DNA of 44,454 nucleotides from Firmicutes bacterium UBA4996 (lineage in GTDB: Bacteria; Bacillota; Limnochordia; Darwinibacteriales; Darwinibacteriaceae). Position 1 is the first letter of the stretch. The number at the start of each line of letters is the position of its first letter. The stretch lies in assembly GCA_002396805.1 (NCBI GenBank), contig DGYW01000065.1, positions 55,700 through 100,153 on the forward strand. Reading direction: 5' to 3'. A program made the translations under genes and the position numbers. The notes under the pieces are model-generated. The model had not been told where the DNA came from and did no database searches. It was given only the letters and a program-made list of their open reading frames with translations. Positions 34,026 through 41,582 of the stretch are shown here, piece by piece.

Positions 34026-34748
34026 CTATATTACTAAGCCGCCATCACAATGGATGGTTTGACCGGTAATATACGTGTTCTGATCAGAAACCAAAAAGTG
34101 AACCAGGGCGGCCACATCGTCGCCAGTTCCTGTCCTTTGTAAGGGAATCATTTTCACGATTTCTGAGCGTTGGTCTTCTGTTAATGCCTGAGTCATCTCA
34201 GTGTCAACATAACCTGGAGCCACCACATTAACCAATATGTTGCGGGAAGCCACTTCCTTGGCTAGAGCTTTGCTAAAACCAATTAAGCCCGCTTTCGAAG
34301 CGGCATAATTAGTCTGGCCCGCATTGCCCGTAACCCCAATCACAGACGATATATTAACGATTTTACCCTGTCTTTGCTTGAGCATGGGTCTGATTACTTC
34401 GCGGCACACTTGGAATACTCCGGTAAGATTTGTATCTAAAACAGCCTGCCAATCCTGATCAGTCATGCGCATCAATAACCCATCTCTGGTTATTCCAGCA
34501 TTATTCACGACCACATCGACACGGCCATACTTTTGAATAATCTGTGTGATGAGTGCTTGCACATCTTCAACCTTGGTCACGTCAGCCTTAATTGCTAAGA
34601 CTCCTACTTGTCTCCACGCGTCCAGTAAATCGAGATTACGTCCCGTCACCACAACCTGTGCACCAGCCTCATGCAAACGCTGTGCGATTGCCTTGCCAAT
34701 TCCGCGGGTAGCACCTGTAACTAAGGCAACCTTTCCAAGCATATTCAT
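34026..34748 (-). CDS. fabG: 3-oxoacyl-[acyl-carrier-protein] reductase FabG
   Basis: A 240-residue short-chain dehydrogenase that reduces 3-oxoacyl-ACP with NADPH. It shows the cofactor loop TGATRGIG (11-18), NNAG (82-85) and the catalytic Ser135, Tyr148, Lys152 (NYAASKAG). The frame is open upstream within fabD, but the ATG at 34746-34748 gives a normal N terminus (MNMLGKVALVTG), 4 bp after the fabD stop, with GGAGG 11 bases upstream. Confidence 0.96.
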   Translation of the reverse strand: MNMLGKVALVTGATRGIGKAIAQRLHEAGAQVVVTGRNLDLLDAWRQVGVLAIKADVTKVEDVQALITQIIQKYGRVDVVVNNAGITRDGLLMRMTDQDWQAVLDTNLTGVFQVCREVIRPMLKQRQGKIVNISSVIGVTGNAGQTNYAASKAGLIGFSKALAKEVASRNILVNVVAPGYVDTEMTQALTEDQRSEIVKMIPLQRTGTGDDVAALVHFLVSDQNTYITGQTIHCDGGLVI

Positions 34749-34752
34749 GCTA

Positions 34753-35646
34753 CTACATACCTCCCTCGCTGACAAGAGAAAACTGTAAATTTGGCGCAAT
34801 ACGCCGCGCCAGAGGAATTAGAAGTGGATCCGAACTGACCTCCACAAAATCGGTCACACCTAGTTCCACAAGTTTGTGTATAGAAGCAACAAAACGCACT
34901 GGATTTACCAACTGTTCCACCAAATTGCTACGGATCTGGTCCGGCTCTTGGAGTAACGTGTAACCGTCATTACTAAGAACAGGAATCTTACAGGCAGAGA
35001 TGGGCACATCTTGCACCACGTCCGCGAACTTGCTGGCAGCAGGTTCCATCAAGCTAGAGTGGAAAGGTCCAGACACCTTAAGCCTAACCACACGTTTGGC
35101 ACCCCTCGCTAAAGCTTGGGTACTAAGTAGCTCTAGCCCATCGTCTAATCCGCTGACAACGATTTGTTGTGGAGAATTCTCATTAGCCACTTGTACGTAA
35201 CTGTTCGAACTGATCTCTGCACATAGTTCCTGAACTGCAGATAGTTCTAAACCCAGAACTGCTACCATACCTCCAGGTTCTCCATTATTGTCCATGCATT
35301 GACCCCGCCTAGCCACCAAACGGACCCCGTCAGCAAAGGAAAAGGCTCCAGCAACCGCAAGGGCGGTCAGCTCACCAAGGCTGTGACCTAGCACAATTTG
35401 GGGCGCATAGTAATCCCGATATAAATCCCAAAGAGCATAACAGGTGACAAAAATAGCTGGCTGGGCCTTGGCAGTATCATTTAGCTGCTCAACTGGGCCC
35501 TCAACTGTTAATTTACCCAGATCGTAACCTAAGAGATCGTTGGCTTCTTCAAAAAGGCGCCAAGAGTTGGTGTTCTGTAAATACCGAGCCATTCCTAGCC
35601 TTTGCACACCTTGGCCAGGGAAAGCACAGGCTAGTGCCCTGTTCAT
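34753..35646 (-). CDS. fabD: Malonyl CoA-acyl carrier protein transacylase FabD
   Basis: A 297-residue enzyme that moves malonyl from CoA to ACP. It begins with the family's AFPGQGVQRLGM; the nucleophile is Ser89 in GHSLGE, and GPFHSSLM supplies the catalytic His. The ATG at 35644-35646 overlaps the fabH stop as ATGA, and a run of six G lies six bases upstream; in-frame GTG codons further up are within fabH. Confidence 0.96.
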   Translation of the reverse strand: MNRALACAFPGQGVQRLGMARYLQNTNSWRLFEEANDLLGYDLGKLTVEGPVEQLNDTAKAQPAIFVTCYALWDLYRDYYAPQIVLGHSLGELTALAVAGAFSFADGVRLVARRGQCMDNNGEPGGMVAVLGLELSAVQELCAEISSNSYVQVANENSPQQIVVSGLDDGLELLSTQALARGAKRVVRLKVSGPFHSSLMEPAASKFADVVQDVPISACKIPVLSNDGYTLLQEPDQIRSNLVEQLVNPVRFVASIHKLVELGVTDFVEVSSDPLLIPLARRIAPNLQFSLVSEGGM

Positions 35647-36596
35647 GCTACACCCCCCGACCACCACCTCACAAGCAAGGCGGACCAGGTTAAACCCGCA
35701 CCAAAACCGACTAAAACCACATAATCACCATCGCAGAGTCTTCCGGATCGGGCCAGCTCATCTAGGGCCAATCCAATACTTGCTGCAGATGTGTTTCCAT
35801 AGCGATCTACATTCACAAAAAAGCGTTCTTCTGAAATGGCCAAACGGGCTGCTGCTGCTGAAATAATGCGAATATTGGCCTGATGAGGCACTACCCACTG
35901 AACTTGCTCAGTGGTTAAACCAGCCTGATCCAAAACCCGCTTCGTGGACTCTTCCATCACTCGCACCGCGAACTTGAAAACCTCAGTTCCCGTCATCTGA
36001 ATGTACTGTTGGGGCATCTGGAGAAAATCGCCCCCAGAACCATCTGCCCCCAGATCACCTGAGAGCACACCATAGCCAGCAGGCACTTGGCCAAGAATAA
36101 CCGCACCAGCTCCATCCCCAAAGAGTACGCAGGTACTCCGGTCGGTATAATCAGTAATCCGGCTTAACAGGTCTACCCCGATCACAAGGGCTCTATGGTA
36201 TTGACCACTTGTCAGAAGGCCCCGGGCCACGCTAATAGCGTAACCAAATCCACTACAACCTGCAGATAAATCAAAAGCCGGTATGGCATTGACCCCCAGT
36301 AGTTCTTGCACCAAACATGCGGTCGCGGGAAAAGGCATATCCGGTGTAACAGTTGCACAGATAATTAAGTCTAGATCTGCAGCTTCTAAGCCTGCAGCCT
36401 CCAACGCCCGTAGCGCAGCTTGATGTGCTAGTTTTGAAGAGGTATCTTCAGGACTAGCGATACGTCTTTCGCGAATTCCTGTCCGAGAGACAATCCACTC
36501 ACTCGAAGTGTCTACCATGGTCTCTAGTTCTGCATTGGTTAGAATCCGTTGTGGAACTGCAGAACCAGTTCCTAAAATTCCAATCTGTCTCTTCAC
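35643..36596 (-). CDS. fabH: 3-oxoacyl-[acyl-carrier-protein] synthase III FabH
   Basis: A 317-residue enzyme that starts fatty acid synthesis by condensing acyl-CoA with malonyl-ACP. The triad is Cys114 (DLSAGCSGFGYA), His238 (VPHQANIRI) and Asn268 (YGNTSAASIG). The start is GTG at 36594-36596, 4 bp after plsX, with only a weak ribosome binding site (AGG), so it may depend on coupling. Substrate preference (acetyl versus branched CoA) cannot be read from the sequence. Confidence 0.96.
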   Translation of the reverse strand: MKRQIGILGTGSAVPQRILTNAELETMVDTSSEWIVSRTGIRERRIASPEDTSSKLAHQAALRALEAAGLEAADLDLIICATVTPDMPFPATACLVQELLGVNAIPAFDLSAGCSGFGYAISVARGLLTSGQYHRALVIGVDLLSRITDYTDRSTCVLFGDGAGAVILGQVPAGYGVLSGDLGADGSGGDFLQMPQQYIQMTGTEVFKFAVRVMEESTKRVLDQAGLTTEQVQWVVPHQANIRIISAAAARLAISEERFFVNVDRYGNTSAASIGLALDELARSGRLCDGDYVVLVGFGAGLTWSALLVRWWSGGVA

Positions 36597-36600
36597 TTAC

Positions 36601-37602
36601 CTATTTCACCACATTTCCCTTGGCCAACAAAGTACCCATGGCCCCTACTATGTCATGGTGAACCCCCTCTTTGGCCACGCGAATGGCATTGTAAATGGCC
36701 TTAGCATTGGAACCGCCGTGGGCGATGATCACTACTCCATCAACACCCAATAAAGGTGCGCCACCATATTCTGTATAGTCTACCCGATTCTTGATCTTTC
36801 TTAGACCTGGTTTCAAGAGCAAGGCCCCTAATTGAGCTGATAAGGTGCTGGTAAACTCCTCTTTCATCATCCCAAAGAGGGCCTCACTCAAACCCTCAGC
36901 AAATTTGAGAACGATATTGCCCACAAAGCCATCACAAACCACTACATCAATCTCTCCGCCAGAAATGTCGCGACCCTCAATATTGCCTACAAAATTTATT
37001 GAACTCTGTTGCAATAATTCGTAAGCCTCTTGCACCGCATGATTTCCTTTACTAGGTTCATGTCCAATGTTTAAAAGTCCAATACGGGGCCGATGAACTT
37101 TCAACACTTGCTCCGCGTAAACTGAACCCATCTGGGCAAATTGTACAAGTTGACTGGGACGGCAATCCACATTGGCACCTGCATCCACAATTAAGCTAAC
37201 CCCGGTCTTGGTAGGCATCAAACTGGTAATGGCGGGGCGTTCGACTCCCTTTATTCGTTTGATTACAAAGAGGGAAGCGGCTAAAGTCGCTCCTGTATTA
37301 CCAGCGCTAACTAGAGCAGAGGCCTCACCATCCCGGACCAACTGAGCTGCTCGAACCAGTGAAGACTCCCCCTTTTGCCGAACTGCTTCCACCGGGGATT
37401 CGTCCATTTGAATGATCTCGGGAGCATGAGCGATCTCGATAAGATCACTCCCGGCCTTACCATTTAAGAGAGGTTTTAGTCTCCCCTCATCCCCTGCTAA
37501 GATGATGGAAATACCATCCGAATCCGCAGCACGTAACGCTCCCTCCACTATTTGCTCAGGGGCATAGTCGCCTCCAAACGCGTCCACTGCAATTTTAGTC
37601 AC
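36601..37602 (-). CDS. plsX: Phosphate acyltransferase PlsX
   Basis: A 333-residue enzyme that converts acyl-ACP to acyl-phosphate, the first step of the PlsX/PlsY route to phosphatidic acid. The N terminus KIAVDAFGGDYAPEQIVEG, SAGNTGATLA and LIVDAGANVDCRP are diagnostic. The GTG at 37600-37602 is chosen because AGGAGG lies eight bases upstream and it starts at the conserved MTKIAVDA; the frame is open a further nine codons to 37629. The first 8 bp overlap fapR. Confidence 0.96.
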   Translation of the reverse strand: MTKIAVDAFGGDYAPEQIVEGALRAADSDGISIILAGDEGRLKPLLNGKAGSDLIEIAHAPEIIQMDESPVEAVRQKGESSLVRAAQLVRDGEASALVSAGNTGATLAASLFVIKRIKGVERPAITSLMPTKTGVSLIVDAGANVDCRPSQLVQFAQMGSVYAEQVLKVHRPRIGLLNIGHEPSKGNHAVQEAYELLQQSSINFVGNIEGRDISGGEIDVVVCDGFVGNIVLKFAEGLSEALFGMMKEEFTSTLSAQLGALLLKPGLRKIKNRVDYTEYGGAPLLGVDGVVIIAHGGSNAKAIYNAIRVAKEGVHHDIVGAMGTLLAKGNVVK

Positions 37603-38170
37603 GATCCAGTCCTCCTCTACTAGCCACATCTACCACTACGTACTCTCCTCTAAAAACAATGGCATCATGTACCTTACTATCTACAGTAATACTATAACGA
37701 TTGCCGGAAATGGAAGTTACCGTTGCTTTGGCCACTACCCTATCTCCTTGCTTCACTGGTTGGTAAAAGCGCACGTTAGCGCTTTTCGTTAAGGCCACCT
37801 CTGAATTTACCAACGACACCGCTAAAGAATTACCCTGGGCAAAGAGGAAGTGACCCCGTAAAATCTGATTGCGCTCAAAGACCATTTGATCGCTCGCTAC
37901 CAACACAGAAGTACCTTGTTTTCCTAATTCTAGTTCGACTAGTTCGCCAATTACCTCTTCGCCTTGAAGCGCTCTAATTTGACTATACGTACTTGAGGCT
38001 ATTGTTTTTGCTCTTTCCCGTAACTCAGGAATATTCAAAGCCATCCTATCTAGGCGAATAGTGGCTACACTGACCTCAAGAGCTTCAGCCAATTGCCAAT
38101 CTGTTAAAAATGGGTCTTTACGCAAGAGTTCCTGCAAAGTGTCCCTTCGTTCTTGACGATTTAGTCTCAT
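37595..38170 (-). CDS. fapR: Fatty acid and phospholipid biosynthesis regulator FapR
   Basis: A 191-residue repressor of lipid genes that releases DNA when it binds malonyl-CoA. The N-terminal helix-turn-helix (FLTDWQLAEALEVSVATIRL, 21-40, then DRMALNIPELRER) is linked to a hot-dog domain (RGHFLFAQGNSLAVSLVN, VKQGDRVVAKATV). The ATG at 38168-38170 has AGGAGG six bases upstream; the ATG eight codons earlier lies in the leader. It is the first gene of the fapR-plsX-fabHDG-acpP-fabF-rnc operon and has its own FapR box upstream, so it is probably autoregulated. Confidence 0.95.
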   Translation of the reverse strand: MRLNRQERRDTLQELLRKDPFLTDWQLAEALEVSVATIRLDRMALNIPELRERAKTIASSTYSQIRALQGEEVIGELVELELGKQGTSVLVASDQMVFERNQILRGHFLFAQGNSLAVSLVNSEVALTKSANVRFYQPVKQGDRVVAKATVTSISGNRYSITVDSKVHDAIVFRGEYVVVDVASRGGLDRD

Positions 38171-38197
38171 AAGGAACCTCCTCCTTAAGGTCAAGTA

Positions 38198-38214
38198 TTA
38201 GTACCAGGTTATAA
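38198..38214. promoter_or_regulatory. FapR operator
   Basis: TTAGTACCAGGTTATAA resembles the 17-bp imperfect palindrome bound by FapR in Bacillus (TTAGTACC half-site and its degenerate inverse). It lies about 28 bp upstream of the fapR ATG and directly downstream of the predicted transcription start, where binding would block transcription. Confidence 0.72.
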
Positions 38215-38223
38215 GCTGCTTTG

Positions 38224-38252
38224 ATTATAGTGGATTAACTGGAAAAAGTAAA
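38224..38252 (-). promoter_or_regulatory. Promoter of the fapR-plsX-fab operon
   Basis: Minus-strand TATAAT (38224-38229, perfect) is 17 bp from TTTACT (38247-38252, four of six). The predicted start falls at about 38217, next to the FapR box. Confidence 0.65.
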
Positions 38253-38261
38253 GTAAAATCT

Positions 38262-38294
38262 ACAAAAAAGGTGTCCTCCGAGGGACACCTTTTT
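38262..38294 (-). terminator. Intrinsic terminator after rpmF
   Basis: A perfect 12-bp stem, AAAAAGGTGTCC with its complement (38265-38276 and 38283-38294), around a six-base loop and followed by a T-run on the minus strand. The A/T flanks are symmetric, so it could also work on the plus strand. It lies 9 bp past the rpmF stop and closes yceD-rpmF before the fapR promoter. Confidence 0.85.
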
Positions 38295-38303
38295 AGCAAA
38301 TCA

Positions 38304-38492
38304 CTATTTAGCTTCTTTAACCTGAATAACCTGACGTCCTTTATACGTGCCACAATTGAGGCATACTCGATGGGGCAATTTAGGCTCCCGGCACTTTGGG
38401 CAGATATTCGGACCTGTTGCTTCCACCCGTTTCCAATTAGCCCTACGGGAATTAGTCCTCGCTTTTGAATGTCTTCTCTTTGGTACTGCCAT
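38304..38492 (-). CDS. rpmF: 50S ribosomal protein L32
   Basis: A 62-residue protein that begins MAVPKRRHSKARTNSRRANW and carries a zinc-binding set CPKC (about 31-34) and CLNC (44-47), the zinc form of L32. The first 41 bp overlap the end of yceD in another frame, with the ribosome binding site GAGGAGG inside yceD. Confidence 0.97.
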   Translation of the reverse strand: MAVPKRRHSKARTNSRRANWKRVEATGPNICPKCREPKLPHRVCLNCGTYKGRQVIQVKEAK

Positions 38493-39036
38493 GATCTTTC
38501 CTCCTCTCCGGTGACTTCGTCTCCAACGAATGCAGTAACTTACTTAAGGGTGCCAAGCGAATATCGATTTCTGGGCTCAAACAATCACATGTCTCTTCGG
38601 CCAAATCCACACCACATGTGGGGCATAAGCCTGGACAATCTTCCTGGCAGACAGCTTTCATAGGAACACTCATCAAAATAGATTCTGCAATAAGCTCGGT
38701 GAGATCGATCTCGTTGGCCTCCACTAAAGGCACTTCATCCCAAAACACCTCGTCTTCTTCTGAAGGGAGCTGGTTGAAGAACTCTTCTTCCACGGAGGCT
38801 ACTAATGTTGTGCGAATCGGTTTTAGACACCGGCTACATTTGAGGGACACTTCTAGCTCCAGATTTCCTGTCACTAAATACCCTTCCCCCGTGTTAGTCA
38901 CTACTACCTGAACTTGTATTGGCCCTTCTGCTTGCCCTACTACAGGAGAAAATTGAATAAAATCACTAGAGATCTCCTCTTGCACAGACAAAGAAGCACC
39001 TTTTCTCCCTACTAAAGAACCAATATTGAGACGCAT
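38452..39036 (-). CDS. yceD: YceD/DUF177 family protein (YlbN-like)
   Basis: A 194-residue protein of the DUF177 family, which is almost always encoded next to rpmF and has been linked to 23S rRNA maturation. It has the CSRCL pair (about residues 69-73) and a second Cys cluster (CQEDCPGLCPTCG) as in YlbN. A Lys/Glu-rich C-terminal tail runs into rpmF. The ATG at 39034-39036 follows GAGG at eight bases; an in-frame GTG three codons earlier is within the ribosome binding site region. A perfect consensus promoter lies immediately upstream. Confidence 0.9.
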   Translation of the reverse strand: MRLNIGSLVGRKGASLSVQEEISSDFIQFSPVVGQAEGPIQVQVVVTNTGEGYLVTGNLELEVSLKCSRCLKPIRTTLVASVEEEFFNQLPSEEDEVFWDEVPLVEANEIDLTELIAESILMSVPMKAVCQEDCPGLCPTCGVDLAEETCDCLSPEIDIRLAPLSKLLHSLETKSPERRKDHGSTKEKTFKSED

Positions 39037-39052
39037 CTTGATCACCTCATAA

Positions 39053-39081
39053 ATTATACAAAGATTACCTCACGGTGTCAA
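39053..39081 (-). promoter_or_regulatory. Perfect consensus promoter of yceD-rpmF
   Basis: Minus-strand TTGACA (39076-39081) and TATAAT (39053-39058) match the sigma-A consensus at all 12 positions with a 17-bp spacer. The -35 overlaps the stop codon of the upstream patatin gene. The predicted transcript starts at about 39046, leaving a leader of only about 10-12 bases, just enough for the ribosome binding site. Confidence 0.82.
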
Positions 39082-39860
39082 CTGGTTGAAGCAAGCTCTA
39101 GCTGTCTTTTGATGTTAGCCAAATTGGCCAAGGCAACCTCGCGCCCCTTATCGATAATCTCCCGCGCCCGATTAAGTTGGGTAATTGTCACGTTGCCTAG
39201 CTCTGGCTCAAGCACAATATCTGCCTGAATACTCTTATGCTGAGCAACCTGTCGCTGCAAGACATCAATAGTCCTCATAATCACATCGGGCAGATTACGA
39301 ATACGCCCCCGTAACGGTGCCCAACCAACATCTACAGCAATAACTACATCTGCCCCCATTTTGTGACACAGATCTGCGGGAACTCTGTTTACTAAAGCAC
39401 CGTCCACTAAGAGACGTCCATCGAGTTCTAGAGGTACAAAAACGCCCGGAATCGCTAGACTAGCCCTCACTCCAAGGGCTATAGGTCCCGAGTCTACAAC
39501 CACCTCTTGACCAGTCAATAGATCAGTAGCCACCACAGCGGTGGGAATTGGCAAATCTTCAAAATCCTGATCCTTAGTTAGCACCCGGAGCATTGAGTGA
39601 ATTTTGTCTGGAGAAACCAGTCCCTTTCTAGCCAGTGTGAAGCTGGTTAGATCATCCCACTCCAGCTCCTCCGCTAAACGGCCAATCATTGCCAAATCCG
39701 TCCCAGCAGAATAAAGGCTACCGATAACTGCACCTGCGCTGGTCCCTGTAACCACGTGGATAGGAATGCCTTCTTCGTGCAAAACCTGCAACACCCCAAG
39801 GTTAGCAAGTCCTCTGGCACCACCAGCACCAAGGGCTATCCCCACTTTTGGTTTAGGCAT
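39078..39860 (-). CDS. ylbK: Patatin-like phospholipase family protein (YlbK/RssA-type)
   Basis: A 260-residue patatin-fold hydrolase. It shows the oxyanion loop GAGGARG (about 12-18), the nucleophile motif GTSAG and the catalytic Asp in DGALVN, so the Ser-Asp dyad is intact. Bacillus ylbK belongs to the same family and lies in the same ylbJ-ylbK-ylbN-rpmF neighbourhood. Its substrate is unknown. The ATG at 39858-39860 is chosen because AGAGGTG lies six bases upstream; a GTG three codons earlier is inside it. It is divergent from ylbJ with about 55 bp between. Confidence 0.9.
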   Translation of the reverse strand: MPKPKVGIALGAGGARGLANLGVLQVLHEEGIPIHVVTGTSAGAVIGSLYSAGTDLAMIGRLAEELEWDDLTSFTLARKGLVSPDKIHSMLRVLTKDQDFEDLPIPTAVVATDLLTGQEVVVDSGPIALGVRASLAIPGVFVPLELDGRLLVDGALVNRVPADLCHKMGADVVIAVDVGWAPLRGRIRNLPDVIMRTIDVLQRQVAQHKSIQADIVLEPELGNVTITQLNRAREIIDKGREVALANLANIKRQLELASTS

Positions 39861-39915
39861 AAACTTCACCTCTGATTAGTATGAATTAGCATAATGGCAG
39901 GAAGGGGTGGGGCTC

Positions 39916-41127
39916 ATGACCCGCAGTCGCTTGTTGGCCCTTGTTGTTTTTATCATTACTATTATCATTGTACTTTACCCAGAAGTTGCCTTTACCGCGT
40001 CCTTAGAAGGACTCAGACTCTGGTTCGAGATTGTTTTACCGGCCCTGCTCCCCTTTTTCATCATGGCCGATCTTTTGATGGGATTAGGGGTAGTTCACCT
40101 CATAGGATCGCTTCTGGAGCCGATTATGCGTCCCTTGTTCAGGATCCCAGGGGTAGGCGGATTTGCAGTAGCCATGGGCTTAGCTGCCGGTTATCCTCTA
40201 GGGGCTAAGATTACAGGGGAGCTAGAACGACAAAAGCTAATCACGCCTGTGGAAGCAGAACGACTAGTTAGTTTTGCGAATACAGCCGATCCCCTCTTCA
40301 TGATTGGGGCAGTAGCCGTTGGCATGTTTGAACAACCTGAACTAGGCATCACGTTAGTGATCGCCCATTATGTAGGCGCCTTGCTCGTAGGAATTCTAAT
40401 GCGTTTGCACAAAGGTCCTGAGAGCCCTCGGCGCAAAGCTGAGGGGAATTACTTCACCCGAGCGATTCAAGCCCTAGACCGGGCACGCAAAGCCGATGGT
40501 CGCTCACTTGGCCGCCTTTTCGGAGATACGGTGCAAGAGACTTTTCAGTCCATGCTTTTTATTGGGGGCTGTATCATGATTTTTTCCGTCCTAGTGCAGG
40601 TAATCAGTGCAACAGGAATTATGGCTCCTGTTGGCCTAATCATGGCTAAAATCCTCAACTTTGTAGGCCTCGATGGCAATTTGGCCTCTGCTGTAGTCAA
40701 TGGGTTTTTCGAAACCACTCTAGGCGCTCAAACTGCCAGTCAAACGTTGGCTCCACTAGGAGCTCGCGCTACTATAGCCAGCTTAGTAATGGGCTGGAGT
40801 GGTCTTTCAGTGCACGGACAAGTCGCGGCAATGCTAACTGGCACTAAAGCGCGTTTAACCCCTTATTTATGGGCACGACTAACCCACGGCATCTTGGCGG
40901 CCCTGATTACCGCCTTACTCCTAGGTCCTGCACAATTTATTCCAGCATCGTTAATCAAGGCTGTGCCGGCCTTAAGCAAACCCCAGTATCTTAATGGAAG
41001 TTTCGCTGCTCGATTCCTAGCCTCTGCCCGCTTAGCAACCAGCCTTACCCTAATCTTGGTTGTGATCGTGAGCTTGGTTTGGTTGATCAAACGAGTGGTG
41101 TATATTTCGTTTCGTACCCGCTCCTAG
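39916..41127 (+). CDS. ylbJ: Sporulation integral membrane protein YlbJ
   Basis: A 403-residue polytopic membrane protein with about eight to ten hydrophobic segments. It resembles YlbJ/SpmA-like nucleoside-recognition (Gate) proteins: LWFEIVLPALLPFFIMADLL, GLAAGYPLGAKITGEL, NGFFETTLGAQTAS and MGWSGLSVHGQVAAML. In Bacillus ylbJ is needed for heat-resistant spores, so it hints at sporulation here. The ATG at 39916 is preferred to the GTG at 39907 because AGGGG lies eight bases upstream. It is inverted relative to its usual neighbours; the stop overlaps the convergent gene by 4 bp. Confidence 0.88.
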   Translation: MTRSRLLALVVFIITIIIVLYPEVAFTASLEGLRLWFEIVLPALLPFFIMADLLMGLGVVHLIGSLLEPIMRPLFRIPGVGGFAVAMGLAAGYPLGAKITGELERQKLITPVEAERLVSFANTADPLFMIGAVAVGMFEQPELGITLVIAHYVGALLVGILMRLHKGPESPRRKAEGNYFTRAIQALDRARKADGRSLGRLFGDTVQETFQSMLFIGGCIMIFSVLVQVISATGIMAPVGLIMAKILNFVGLDGNLASAVVNGFFETTLGAQTASQTLAPLGARATIASLVMGWSGLSVHGQVAAMLTGTKARLTPYLWARLTHGILAALITALLLGPAQFIPASLIKAVPALSKPQYLNGSFAARFLASARLATSLTLILVVIVSLVWLIKRVVYISFRTRS

Positions 41128-41579
41128 TCTTCCCTGTGCAGCTCGTCCTTGCTACGCTCCACCACATTCAAAGTCTTACTGAGGGCCTCATGGAGATTGG
41201 ACAGAATTTGGTCTGCGTACTCCTTAGCACCATCTTCAATCTCTTTAGCCCGTAGCCTGGTATCTTCTAGAAGAACTCTACTCTCTTCTTCGGCTTGGCG
41301 ATAGATCTCACTATTGCGCACAAGCTTCGTTGCGTATTCTTCGGCCTTGGCCACCATACGCTCTGCCTGTTGTTGGCCTTCTGCAATCATCCGATCCTTT
41401 TCGGAGGAGACTGCTTCAGCCCGTTTTACTTCTTCGGGGATCGCGGTTCTAATAATGTCTAGTAATTCAAACAGTTCGTCGGCGTCGATCAAGACTTTCC
41501 CCACAAGGGGTACCTCTGGTGCCCTTTCCACTAGGGCCTCCAGCTGGTCAATGAGGACCAAAAGATTCACTCGATTCAC
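41124..41579 (-). CDS. Coiled-coil protein, DivIVA/V-ATPase subunit-like
   Basis: A 151-residue protein whose residues about 45-145 form one long charged helix rich in Ala and Glu (such as AEGQQQAERMVAKAEEYATKL), with a short N-terminal helical region (VLIDQLEALVERA). Similar genes next to coaD are often labelled ATPase or DivIVA-like, but no nucleotide site is present. Function is unknown; a scaffold or membrane-associated role is only a guess. The start is GTG at 41577-41579, six bases after GAGAGG, 3 bp past coaD. It is convergent with ylbJ (4-bp overlap). Confidence 0.7.
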   Translation of the reverse strand: MNRVNLLVLIDQLEALVERAPEVPLVGKVLIDADELFELLDIIRTAIPEEVKRAEAVSSEKDRMIAEGQQQAERMVAKAEEYATKLVRNSEIYRQAEEESRVLLEDTRLRAKEIEDGAKEYADQILSNLHEALSKTLNVVERSKDELHRED

Positions 41580-41582
41580 GAT

